64,000 bases of DNA, taken from assembly GCF_017654505.1 (NCBI RefSeq), contig NC_054536.1, positions 35,918,970 through 35,982,969 on the forward strand, written 5' to 3'. Positions within the stretch are counted from its first letter, which is position 1; each line of letters begins with the position of its first letter. This stretch comes from Polyodon spathula. Its lineage: Eukaryota; Chordata; Actinopteri; Acipenseriformes; Polyodontidae. The notes under the pieces are model-generated. The model had not been told where the DNA came from. It did no database searches and saw only the letters and a list, made by a program, of their open reading frames with translations. The translations under genes were made by a program, and so were the position numbers. Below, in pieces: positions 35,539-46,715 of the stretch.

Positions 35539-36640
35539 TATTTATTTATTTTTCTTCCCAAAACTTTAAACTGCTGCTGTTGCAAAGCTGTGTGACTGAT
35601 CAGGTTCTGACTTGGCAGGTAATGAACTGGATACATTGGCTGTCAGATGCTCAACATCTTTTGCTGCCGTGTCCCTGCAGTAGGCACCGTTACACATTTT
35701 TCGATAAAACCTTCCGAAATCATCTTCTTGGGAATCAGTGAAGCGATTGATCTGAAACTTGGCATATATCATCAGCATCCAAACCCGCATCAAGTTTGTG
35801 AATCTTATCGAAACGCGCCCCTAACAACAAACCTCTGCTGTTTGAAAACTGTTTGTCCAACAAACTCCAAACTTGGTATTTATTGTCCCAGTAACAATGG
35901 GATACAAATATGTGAAAATGGTGATATTTTATAAGACAAGATGGCCACCAGGTGTACGTTTATATCCGAAATTTAAAACTGCCTCAGTACAATTTCCCAT
36001 ATGATATTTATAATGCACATTTTTATTTCCTTCGTGCAGTACCTTACACTTTTCTCTATTAAATGTCATTTGCCATGTGTCTTCCCAGTTCTGAATCTTG
36101 TCTAGATCAATTTGAATGACCTTTGCTGCTGCAACAGTGTTTACCACTCCTCCTATTTTTGTGTCGTCTGCAAATTTAACAAGTGTGCTTACTAAACCAG
36201 AATCTAAATCATTAATGTAGATTAGGAATAGCAGAGGATCTAATACTGATCCCTGTGATAGTCCATGGTTACCTCGCTCCATTCTGAGGTTTCTCCTCTA
36301 ATCAATACTTTCTGTTTTCTACATGTTAACCACTCCCTAATCCATGTACATGTGTTTCCTTGAATCCCAACTGCATGAAGTTTGAGAATTAATCTTTTAT
36401 CCAGGACTTTGTCAAAAGTTTTCTGGAAATGTAAATCAGCCATGTCATATGCTTTGCAATTATCCATTATCGATACTATCAGCATAAAAACTTGCTTGCA
36501 AAGCAGAAGCTGCTGTGATACAATAGTAAAATGGCTGTTGCAAATTTCACTGACTTCACTGTCTTTGCGGCCAATCATAGTAAGAATAAGAACTTGGAAG
36601 CGAGTTAGGTTGTAGCGTAAACACACCCCCACACAGATCT
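35539..36640 (+). repeat. Unidentified repeat, copy 3, split by a CR1 fragment
   Basis: Repeats the body of copy 2 (AACTTTAAACTGCTGCTG.., GTGAAGCGATTGATCTGAAAC at 35738) up to about 35985. The pattern resumes near 36485 (GCAAAGCAGAAGCTGCTGTGATA, compare 35045). Between them lies the CR1 LINE fragment. Confidence 0.55.
35985..36480 (-). pseudogene. CR1-like LINE reverse-transcriptase fragment
   Basis: On the minus strand 36480-36290 reads like DFQKTFDKV..LKLHAVGIQGN..WIREWLTCRKQKVLIRGETSEWSE. After a small frame change 36260-35990 gives QGSVLDPLLFLIYINDL and LVKFADDTKIGG, then WQMTFNREKCKVLH. These are reverse-transcriptase blocks of CR1-type LINEs; FADDTK is the catalytic aspartate pair. Both ends of the LINE are missing. 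Confidence 0.8.
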
Positions 36641-37109
36641 AACTATAACCATCGTGGACCAGGTTTTTTTTTTCTCTTTTGCATTTTTATACAGAATAAA
36701 TAATGTCAGCATGGTAAACAAGCAAGTAACAATTTGGCTTTTAACGAGCCTTTCTCTTTACTACTTTAAACCGTGTTCTAAGTTTTTTAAGTACTGTAAC
36801 AGGGTTTTCAAAATAAATCAGCAACCGACGCAATCCACCGTCTAAAATGATATTTATTTAAAAATATTACAGTTATTTTCTGCTATTATCATTCAGTATT
36901 TTTTTTTTGTTCTATTACCGCACTGTAAGATATAATACATGAAAGCTATACATAGTACATAATAGAAATACCAATGCAACAAAAAAGCATATTTTTTTAT
37001 TATCATATTATAAAATATGTACCCCATAGGTGCTTGTCATTACTGTGGTAAAGTTGGTTTGACGTTCGATATTTATTTGATATTCGAAACTGCATCGCTT
37101 TCCAAACCA
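36641..37109. other. No feature recognised
   Basis: AT-rich sequence with short poly-T tracts; no exon or element identified. Confidence 0.4.
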
Positions 37110-38612
37110 GCTTTAATGTAGAGCTGGACAGTTGTGAATATATACATAGCCTTTGCTTCCACTGTGAATCCTATAAACAATTTGTGAAAATTAATACAAT
37201 ATTCAATATATGCGCATATGCACCTAGAGCAAACAGGGTTCATTAAATATGCTTAAATCAGCAACTGCTTAGGGTTTCCAAACCAACTTTAATTTAAAGA
37301 AGACCAATTGTGAATGGTTTTATAGGATTTGTGGCTAATTTATTCATTTTACTAAGGTAATAGGGTCGAAATGCCACGCTATCATATCTCGTTTTTTATT
37401 TAGCAGTTTATTTATTATCTGGATGTCTTGCTTTGCTTTGTGTACGTTTATTTCCTATTTGAAAATACAGTCTTTAACTTATTTTATTGTTGTTTTGATA
37501 AAATAAAACAATGAAGCACTCTCCTAAAGTAGAAGTATTATTAGGTACATGCTGCGATTATATTTTCATGCCAATGTAAAGGAAGGTAGGTAAGAAAGCA
37601 ATGCCAATGTAAAGGAAGGTAAGTAAGAAAGCAATGCCAGTGTAAAGGAAGGTAAGAAAGCTGGTCTTAGCTGAGTGGGGGGTGATGCTGGGATGCTAGA
37701 ATCACTGTCGAGCCCTTTTGAGGTGTCATGGGCTAGTCAATGAAACACCAAGGATGGAAGGTGCCCACTTGAAGACCCCAAAGAAGTACCCTACTCAGCT
37801 CAGTCCAGACAGATGTCATGCTGATGCACTAGGAAGGCCACACTGTGATTGATCCTTGGAGCAGCATTGTAGCCGTTGTGTGTGCTGATGCGCCAGGGAG
37901 GCAAAATAGGCCGATCCCTGGAGCTAGCATTATCCTCTAGGCCGCAGGATATCTACATCGCCAGATGGAAGGAAACGCAGATGGATCTCATTAGTTTACA
38001 GTAAAGCTATGTCTACTCTCATGTACTGGAAATCACCCCTCTCTATATAAATGCCAAAACTATGTAACAAACCTATACAAAAACAATTCACAATTGGTCT
38101 TCTTTAGATAAACAGTGGTTGAGGATATCTGTCCTATTTTGTTTATGCCGGGTAGGTATATACGTCTATAGGCTAGTGCGTTGCTTTTCATAAATTATTG
38201 GTACGATTCACAGATGCACAAAAGGCTGTGAAACAATTCACGATTGGTCTTCTTTAAATTAAAGGTGGTTTGGAAAGCCTAGTTGATACGGTTGCTGATT
38301 TACAGCATATTTAATGAACATCTTCTGCGATAGACACATATATATTGTATTGATTTTGCAAATTGTTTATAGAATTCACACAGTCAAAGCAGCGGTTGTG
38401 TATATATTCACAACTGTCCAGCATTACATTAAAGTTGGTTTGGAAACCCTAAGCAGTTGCTGATTTACAGCGTATTTAATGAACCCTGTTTGCTCCAGGT
38501 GCATATACGCATATATGGAATAGTGTATTGATTTTCACAAATTGTTTATAGAATTCACAGTCGAAGCAAAGGTTGTGTATATATTCACAACTGTCTTATA
38601 TTAAAATTGTTA
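37110..38612. repeat. Large inverted-repeat structure with tandem arm units
   Basis: The left arm (37110-37340) is the reverse complement, roughly 90 % by eye, of 38405-38610; shared landmarks are GACAGTTGTGAATATATAC, ATAAACAATTTGTGAAAAT and GCAACTGCTTAGGGTTTCC. The right side has a second, more diverged unit (38225-38405) and a partial third (from 38085). The centre contains a 33-bp unit in nearly three copies from 37570 and a two-copy ~63-bp block (GCTGATGCRCYAGGRAGGC, around 37820 and 37882). No coding frame. It resembles a non-autonomous DNA transposon with compound ends. Confidence 0.55.
37570..37661. repeat. 33-bp tandem repeat, ~2.8 copies
   Basis: GCCAATGTAAAGGAAGG.. units start at 37570, 37603 and 37636. 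The last copy is shortened. Confidence 0.9.
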
Positions 38613-40147
38613 TAGTTACTGTGTCGAGCTAAAAAAAAGTTTTCAATAAATAAACCAACGTTATCTTTCGCCAGTCAAGTTGTAGCGTGCCTAAATAAAG
38701 TTTTGACTCAACACAAACAGATTTATTGCATCTTCTTAGCAGCCACAACTTTTCCAGGTAAAATAGATTGGGTTACTTTGTTTACCGGCTGGAGTTTAAG
38801 GATGATGTAATTGTACAGCAGATTCCCTAGTTAGATAATAAGCTGTTAATATCTCAGCCAAAGAAGCATGCATGGTAATTTAAGACTGCTGAGAAAAAGA
38901 AAAAAAAAAAAAAAAAAAAAAAACAACATTTAGGGAATTAAAAATTAAGTACACTGCAGCTCACTAAATTTTGCTCTCAGATTGTGCTAATGAAGATATC
39001 TCAAATGCATTGAAATGTGCTTGCTGTGGTGAATTTAATATCGTAAATAGTAGAACAAACTCAATGCAATTTAAATTAGTTTTTACTGAAAAATAAACAG
39101 TAACATGTAACCATAAGAGCTGTCTGTGTTACATGCTCTCAGATGAGGACCTCACTTGGCATGGGAGCTGCAGCATGCTGTTTCCCATATTGCAAGTGGG
39201 CAAAATTAAAGGTGCGGTCACCAATTCGTGACACATTTTCAGCCAGTCTTGTGTTGCAGGGGCCTTGATGCTCAAAGTTTGTTTTTCTTCTTGCCCTGCC
39301 TTGACCAGTGCTGAAATAAAGCTCCTTCATTGCACTACTGGAGTACTTTGTCAGACACTACAAGCAGACCACTACTAGAAGAGAACATGCTTAAACCATG
39401 CAAACATGTGTCAGAATGCACCACAAAAACATCCACTGGAAAACACCCCTCCCACACTCAATCTATGCTTCTCGATGAGATGGGTGCCCCCTTTTATCTT
39501 AGAAGTGCCATGTACTTTAAAACTAATTGAAAACCCTGACTATAGAAATATATTTCTAAAACTGCATTCTTGAAAAATACATAATTTGATTTTGTAACTT
39601 AATACCACTTCATTTACCAAAATGAAATTAATTTATTATGGAGGCTGGAAAAACACATTAACAATACGTTGTGCAGCATCAACCTAGAAATCTGACTGTG
39701 AACTTCTTTTTTTTTAAATTTCATTATGAACCTGTACAAAGGAGAAATACATAACATGTTATTATGTAATACATAATACGTAATATGTTTTTGTGTAAAA
39801 GAGAAAAGATAAGTACATTATCTGAAATCAAATGAACAGAAGTTTAATCTTGTAAATGCACCATTGTATTACAGACTTAATAAAAGTGCAAATGCAATGA
39901 AAGTGAGACATAATGATTCAGTTTTGCAAAACAAATAAACAAATTAACAACCCATTATTAACAACCCATTAGCAAAATTAGCAACCCATTTTCTGGTGCA
40001 TTTCCTTTTCATTTTCTATTCAACATGGAGGTACGTATTTTTAGCAAGCAACACTGATGAAGGCATTAGCTAAATATTTGCCTACCAGAGAATCCCTCCC
40101 ACTTTATCAACCACCTATTTTATGGCTAATCCTCTAAAAACAGGTTA
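38613..40147. other. No gene recognised
   Basis: AT-rich intergenic sequence with a poly-A tract at 38899-38923. Short open frames here show no family features. Confidence 0.4.
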
Positions 40148-40403
40148 TCATCATAGCCCTTGTTCCCTGAAATAGAAACGTAACCATTACTGAATGGGTA
40201 TTTACCTCCTAAAGACCCAAATCCTGAATATTGCATTCCAAAGCTGCTGTTTGATGCAGTTGTGGCCCTGCCCTTGAGGGAACAAAAGAACTGTGCTCAC
40301 AGATTTCAGTGCCATTTTTCCTTCAAGCCTGCTACAATAATGGACGCAGTGACCTTGAAGGTTAATGGTTACATTTCTATTTCAGGGAACCAGGGTTATG
40401 ATG
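40148..40403. mobile_element. MITE with ~40-bp inverted repeats
   Basis: Left end TCATCATAGCCCTTGTTCCC then TGAAATAGAAACGTAACCATTA; right end is its reverse complement with few changes (TAATGGTTACATTTCTATTT then CAGGGAACCAGGGTTATGATG). The 256-bp length with no coding capacity fits a miniature inverted-repeat element. Flanks are TTA and TAA, so the superfamily (Harbinger-like or other) cannot be fixed. Confidence 0.8.
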
Positions 40404-41376
40404 TAAGAACAACTGCCTTGAATTAATAACTATTTTTGATATAAAAGTATATCTGGACTAATCTCGTGTAACAGGAAGGAGTGCTGAAATTTTGACTGAA
40501 ACATTTCCGCGCACACAGCACAAAAGAGAGAGTAGTGAGTGAATAGTGGACTTTAACTGAACCAGGCACAAAGGGGCCCCCACGGTATCACAAATAGATC
40601 TAAGCAATCCGATAAGGATTTATGGAGAAAAGGAAGCTGGAGACAGCAGAAAGAAGGATAATTATACAATGTATTCATTCTAGGCAGGATGAGGCAATCC
40701 ATTGTCCAACACAATGGAAGACAGTTATAGAGTAATGGATAGGGCTTTCTTAGAAAGTCCTATATAAACTGGTAACGTGCAATCATAAATTGAATTGGTT
40801 CAAGCCTAAGGGGCTCCATAAGGGTATGCCTGAAGCTTTATACCTCTGGACTGCCAGAATATTCTGTACCCTGCAATAAATTAACGTCAGAGATAGTTCC
40901 TGGTTAGGACTCCTGCTGATAGGAAAAACAGAAAAGTCTGCAAGTCAATTTATCTACGTGTCAATAGAAGAACCATTCCCGGCTTTGAAACAAGCTTCTG
41001 TTTCCAATCATAAAATCACAGCAAACTGAGAAACACACGACAAGTGTGCTAAAACACCACTTGGGTATGAAGATTTGTTGCAACATAGTGAATAACTGAA
41101 CAACAATGGAAGATTTATTCTGCAGACTTTTGCGTCTCCACTTCTTCAAGGAACAATTGAGTATATTTTCAGTACCTTCCCCTTGTGGAACTAAAATAAT
41201 GAACTGTATTTGCAAACACATAAAGTTGATGAAATAGTTAAGTTAATTTGCATTTATAATGCGCGTATGAAAAAACTATTTTTTTTAATATAAAGTTTGA
41301 ACTTTGTTAAAAGTAAATGTAAGCTGCTTAACTCATATACTATTATGTGAAGTGCTTCTTTTGAAAGTATACTTAA
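40404..41376. other. No gene recognised
   Basis: Intergenic sequence with no supported feature. Confidence 0.4.
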
Positions 41377-42240
41377 GAAAGGTTACAAATGAGAGGAGGC
41401 CATTCAACCCATCTTGCTCGTTTGGTTGTTAGTAGAATATTGATCCCAGAATCTCATCAAGCAGCTTCTTGAAGGATCCCAGGGTGTCAGCTTCAACAGT
41501 ATTACTGGGTTGTTGGTTCCAGACTCCCACAATTCTTTGTAAAAAAGTGCCTCGTACTTTCTGTTCTGAATGCCCCTTTATCTAATCTCCATTTCTGACT
41601 CCTGGTCCTTGTTTCTTTTTTTTCAGGTCGAAAAAGTCCCCTGGGTCAACATTCTCAATACCTTTTAGAATTTTGAATGCTTGAATCAGATCATTACGTA
41701 GTCTTCCTTGTTCAAGACTAAATAAATAAAATTATTTTATGACTTGCCATTTAAACTTAAAATAATTCTGGTCGCTCTTCTTTGCACTCTTTCAAGAGCA
41801 GCAATATCCTTTTTGTATCGAGGTGACCAGAACTGAACACAATATTTTAGATGAAGTCTTACTAATGCATTGTAAAGTTTTAACATTACTTCCCTTGATT
41901 TAAATTCAACACTTTTCACTATATATCCAATCATTTTGTTGGCTTTTTTATAGCTTCCCCACATTGTCTAGATGAAGACATTTCTGAGTCAACAAACTCC
42001 AAATCTTTTTCATAGATTCCTTCTTCAATTTCAGTATCCCATATAGTATTTACAATGCACATTTGTTTTATTGCCTGTGTGCAGTACCTTACACTTTTCT
42101 ATATTAAATGTCATTAGCCATGTGTCTGCCCAGTTCTGAATGCTGTCATTTTGAATTACCTTTGCTGCTGATGCGATGTTTGCAACTCCTCCTATTTGCA
42201 AAATTGAACAAGCTTGCTTACTATACCAGAATCTAAGTCT
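41377..42240 (-). pseudogene. CR1-like LINE 3' end
   Basis: On the minus strand 41964-41737 encodes KKANKMIGYIVKSVEFKSRE, VMLKLYNALVRLHLKYCVQF and YKKDIAALERVQRRATRI, the conserved region C-terminal to the reverse transcriptase in CR1 LINEs. A broken continuation (..LKKRNKDQESEMEIR) and 3' UTR run to about 41377 (AAATGAGAGGAGGCCATTCA). Upstream, 42040-42240 repeats sequence also present at 35995-36210 in the other CR1 fragment, so both are the same family. 5'-truncated and frame-broken. Confidence 0.8.
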
Positions 42241-43007
42241 TGTTTATTTGTTATTGAACAATTGTAGTAGCTGTCGCAAGGGCAAGATTGAGGAACAACC
42301 AGACTGCTACAGGCTGAGCCGAAGGGTGTCTTGTGTGTTACCATTAACTCCAGTAACAAGTAGCTAGGGTGCAAAAGGGTTGACTGGGAAGCTGTCTTTA
42401 ACACTCTAGTTCCAAAACCAGGGTTTTGAGGATACGACATTTAGCCTGTGGCACCTAGTAAAGGTATGGGGAGTAGCCCACAACGCCGCATTGCAGATGC
42501 ACCCTGGAATAAAGCCCACGAAGTTGCAAGGCCACTGGAGGAATGGGCTGTGAGATTTTCTGGAGGGGGAAAGGTGGCCAGCTCATCGGTAGTCTTGACT
42601 GTGTTTGTTATCCGCTTGGACATCTGCTGCTTAGACAAAGCTTAAACCTGGGACTTTGGCCGATAGTAGATAAAAACTGTTCACAATGCCTCCATTTTGT
42701 CCTGTCAACATAATACACCAGGGCCCAAACTGTGCAGAATATATGGAGCTGTCTCCCCCTGTCAGACTGGAAAGAAGGTGGATGGAAGCCTCCAATTCCA
42801 CAGACTGGTTAACATGGAAAGCCAAAATAGTCTTTGGTAGGAAGGCAGGATTAGTATGGAACGTGACCTTTGCTCTGGCCTCTGAAAAAAATAAGCAGAC
42901 TTTTGCAATAGAGAATGCCTGGATCTCACTCACCCGCTTTGCGGAGGTGATAACCAGAAAGAAGCAGCTTTAAAATATATCAATTTCAGCTCAGCTGAAT
43001 GCAGGGG
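42241..43007. other. Unidentified repeat-like sequence interrupted by the solo LTR
   Basis: Moderately GC-rich for this window. An open frame at 42686-42973 (95 codons) has no recognisable domain. Similar composition resumes after the LTR (43383-43660), so one older unit may have been split, but I could not name it. Confidence 0.3.
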
Positions 43008-43377
43008 TGTGGCAAAGTGCCCCGCCCCTGTGTGCATTTTGTGTTGTATGTTGTGTGTTAATGTTGGTGTATAGTCATTGGTACACAGGATATAAACGGG
43101 TATGTGTAACACGAGTGTTTAATATATATATTTGTATTTAGGCACGAGGATTACAGCTCACCGTGTATGTCTGTAGTCTGTTTTATTTTGTCTATTTTGG
43201 CGAAAGTTCTATGTCCTGTGTTTTGTTTGTCTTTACAACCTTTTATTTTCTGTCTGTTCATTATTAAATGCTGAGCAAAACCAATTGTTCAGCTCCACCC
43301 AACTCCACCTCTCTGTTATTTATTTCCTGGTTCCTGTTTCTGGTCTGACGTCACACACTACAGCCGTCTTTGTAACA
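43008..43377 (+). mobile_element. Solo LTR with perfect target duplication
   Basis: Starts TGTGGCAAAGTGCCCC and ends TTTGTAACA, flanked by AGGGG on both sides (43003-43007 and 43378-43382). A TATA-like ATATAAACGGG lies at about 43090. Length 370 bp, no internal region, so a solo LTR. Confidence 0.85.
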
Positions 43378-43899
43378 AGGGGTTAAAATGGAGGCTTCAT
43401 GAGTGCATAAAGCACCATTTTAGCCTCCAGCGAGGAACAAACCTTCATAGGCAGACAAAGCCTCCAAGCCCCTTTAAAAAATCCCCCCACCAGGAAGCAA
43501 GCTCCTGGGGAGAAAGAGCCAATCTTGACACGGCAAGCTAAAATAGCTGCCAGATAGACCTTTAACATGGAGGGGGACTTCCCCTGGTCCAAGTCGTTGG
43601 GTCGAACCCACGAGGCAGAAACCACATCTGAAATAAGTCCCACTTTTTTTGCATACTGGGAACCACTAGTACTTTGCTGAGGTAATAATTCAGGTGGGTT
43701 TCCCAGGGCTGTAAAATTCAGGTAAGAACCAGTTGCAGTTAATCATGGCACCTCAGAATTGGATTGTAGGTTTGAATTTACTGATCACTAACATTACAGC
43801 ATTGTACAATAACCTGAATAGTTCATGCTGATGTGATGTTCATCCCAGAAAAAAAAAAAAAAACATAAAGACAACGGTTAAAATGAATGCTGCCAGACT

Positions 43900-43916
43900 C
43901 CCCCCCCCCCCCCCCC
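43900..43916. repeat. Poly-C run of 17
   Basis: Seventeen consecutive C, about 50 bases after an A-run at 43850-43863. Confidence 0.95.
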
Positions 43917-44932
43917 GTCAATGGTTAGTTTCTCCATTATATCTCTTCAGACGAGTTATACTTCAGTCTGAGGGCTAATTCATTAAAGTGCAATCAGCAG
44001 GAGATGAAAAGCAGTTTCTTTAAATAAAACCTACTTGAATCAAACAATACATTACAGCTTTAAAAAGTATCCACTGGGTGAGAGCTACTTTTGAAGTGAT
44101 CAGCTGAGTAAAGAGTTAAGAAAGAGTGAATGTCACCAGGTGTTTTAATCTGCAGTAAATTGTTTCAGAAGAAATGGTCTCTGGCTTTCACAGTAAACAG
44201 TGGGAAGCAGGAAGGGGCTGCCAAATTACACAGCCAGTATGTGTGCAGTGTGGTACTTGTGATTTGGCAGCGGGACAAGCTCCCTCTATATTGTCTGTGG
44301 GCCTCTGAAAAAAAAACAAAAAAAAACCCGGCAGATTTCCTAAAAAAGAGCTTTCTTGCAAATCCGGTCCAGCGGCTGCTGCTCTATAATGATGCAATGA
44401 TGGGAGAAGTTCAGCTGGGGCCTCCTTGCTTGTACAGGACACTTGGTGTGGCATGGGGACAGAATGTTTCCCTTCATAAAGACACACAGACACATACAAA
44501 TGATACTCAGTAGATGCACCCCTTGAGGTCTGGGGCCCAACTCAACCTAAGCAGTTCACACTGTCTTACAATTTCTAGTTTATTGTCACTACTCATATCT
44601 GACAGAGCCACAGTGTTTTTTGTTTTTGCTTTTTTTTAATGCCAGTACATATTTATACTTTCATATTTATACTTTCATATATATATTGAGTTCAGCTCCT
44701 TGAAAGTCTTCCAAATAATTTTTCTGAACCTGTCTTGTGTTTAACATATTTTAGTGCTAATGACACAAGGTGCGTGACTTACCGGTTATTTTTTGCTGCT
44801 ATCTGTGATGAGTGCCTTGCACGCTACAAGAAGAAATTTAAATAAACACTGCTGAATATTTTAAAAAAAGTTTATTCAACAGAGTTTGGAAAATATGTTT
44901 CTGTATGTATTATAAACTGGGCTTCACTTCTC

Positions 44933-45345
44933 TGTGGTTTGTTGCCCCTTTAAAAGCAGGACCCAGGACACAAATGGAATTTCAAAGAGCTTGTGCGTTA
45001 TTTTTAATATGTACACACAAATCAAAACACCTAGCTTTATTCGAGCAATAACTAAAACACACAGGAACCTAACTAACGACAGGACAGCTAAGCTGTTTCC
45101 CTGTGAACACAAAAACACACCGGTTGAACACAAATTGAAAAGGTTTTTACACGACCGTTCTTTTTACGCTTGAGCACACCATCAAGCGGGTTTCTACACA
45201 CACCAGCAGCCCTGAACAGACTGGCTGATTTTCTTAAAAGGTGCAGGGGATAATTAATTAACAAAACAATTGACAAATCATTAAACAATTAACAAATACA
45301 CGTTTTATGTAGGGAATATTTTCATCCCCTCCCTGTTGTGTTACA
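44933..45345 (-). mobile_element. Possible LTR-like repeat (minus)
   Basis: Bounded by TGTGGTTTG on the left and GTGTTACA on the right. On the minus strand an AATAAA (in CGAATAAAGCTAGG, about 45034-45047) lies upstream of the end. Its central part (CAGCAGCCCTGAACAGACTG..) resembles 46534-46640, so the family is repeated here. No target duplication was found. Confidence 0.35.
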
Positions 45346-46012
45346 GTATTTATTTATTTGCATTGTGCTGGTATCATGTACTGTGGTGTCTACCTCAGGT
45401 TTCTTGTAAGAAGGCAGAATTAGGTGATCCTTTGACAACAAACATAACATGAGCTCATTAAAAAAATATTATAAGCAGAATTCAAAAGAGAATTGGACTT
45501 ATGCAACTTTTTTTTTTTTTTTTTTTTTTAAACATTCAAAATACTTAGTGGATACAAATCACCAGAAAGGTATCCACCACAATTATGTATTTTTTAATTG
45601 TTAACCACTAAATTAATATTCTGAAGCAAAATACTGGTAACAAATACGGCATCAGTTCTCTATGGAGTTGAAATCGCTCATTGGTTGATGGCTGTTATGT
45701 ATATATATTAGTCATAGGAAAAGCATGGCTAGATTATAGGGTGGGACAGGGAGTGTCAGAGGGTTCCAACAGCTGGAAAGGTTGTGCCTATTGTAAACTA
45801 TCATGGTCCACTCATCAACATTACTGCTGACACCACATTTGGGATAAATTACTATGTGCGAAAAATACAGCAGATGCATCCAGTTTTCTATTCTATGGTG
45901 GTTAATACTTGGGAAGGAAACCAAAGGTTTTCAGATGTTTCAACATTTTGCTTGATGCTAGTTAGCAGTTTATTGAGTCTTTGCTTTAATGTATTACAAG
46001 AAGACATTTGCA

Positions 46013-46015
<3 letters not shown>

Positions 46016-46086
<71 letters not shown>
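46016..46086. repeat. (TA)n microsatellite
   Basis: About 70 bases of pure TA. Confidence 0.95.
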
Positions 46087-46089
<3 letters not shown>

Positions 46090-46335
46090 TTGAAACTTTC
46101 ATTGTTTTCATTCTTTGCAAAAAACTGACTTAATGTATGTTGATCTTAAAACAACAAAACTTGAGTTTTTAACCCTAACTCTGCATTCCCTCCCACCCCC
46201 TTACAAGCAGAGGAAGGGGCAAGGAAACACAATCAACCATCAGTTAAGACAAACAACATATAACTCTGAAGATAACACAAGAGACATCCATCTGCACTGC
46301 ATAAAGATTACAGAAGATTACAGAACATAGTGGTA

Positions 46336-46715
46336 TTACAGCACAACTGTGATGGTGAGGCCATCCCTCCCATTAAACTATATTGTGCTGCTCAACCAGT
46401 ATGACACTGAAAAACACTTGGTTGATCCGTATTGTTGGTGCTGCCCTCTCAACCTGACATGACACAGCACATACCATGTAAACAGTTTCATAACAGCTGC
46501 TGGGAAACAAAGCCCACTTTCTGCTTTCTACTACTCAGCAGCCCTGAAGAGACTGACTGTCTCTCTTTTAAACCCTGCACCTGGCTCTAATGTTCAATAT
46601 GAACCAAGTGTAGATGATAATTAACAATAAAGAAAACAATTAAATTAAACAAATGTGAATTCGCACATGTTTTTTTTCTTCAGCAGGGAGAAATTTAACC
46701 CTCTCCCTGCTCACA
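46336..46715 (-). repeat. LTR-like repeat related to 44933-45345
   Basis: Shares CAGCAGCCCTGAAGAGACTG, a TTTTAAACCCTGCACC segment and the downstream AATTAAC/ACAATTAA-rich stretch with the block at 44933. A terminal-like CTCCCTGCTCACA closes it. Boundaries and orientation are tentative. Confidence 0.3.

Noticed and set aside
42686..42973. 95-codon open frame
   Set aside because: Lies in repeat-like sequence and shows no domain; an overlapping antisense frame of similar length exists.
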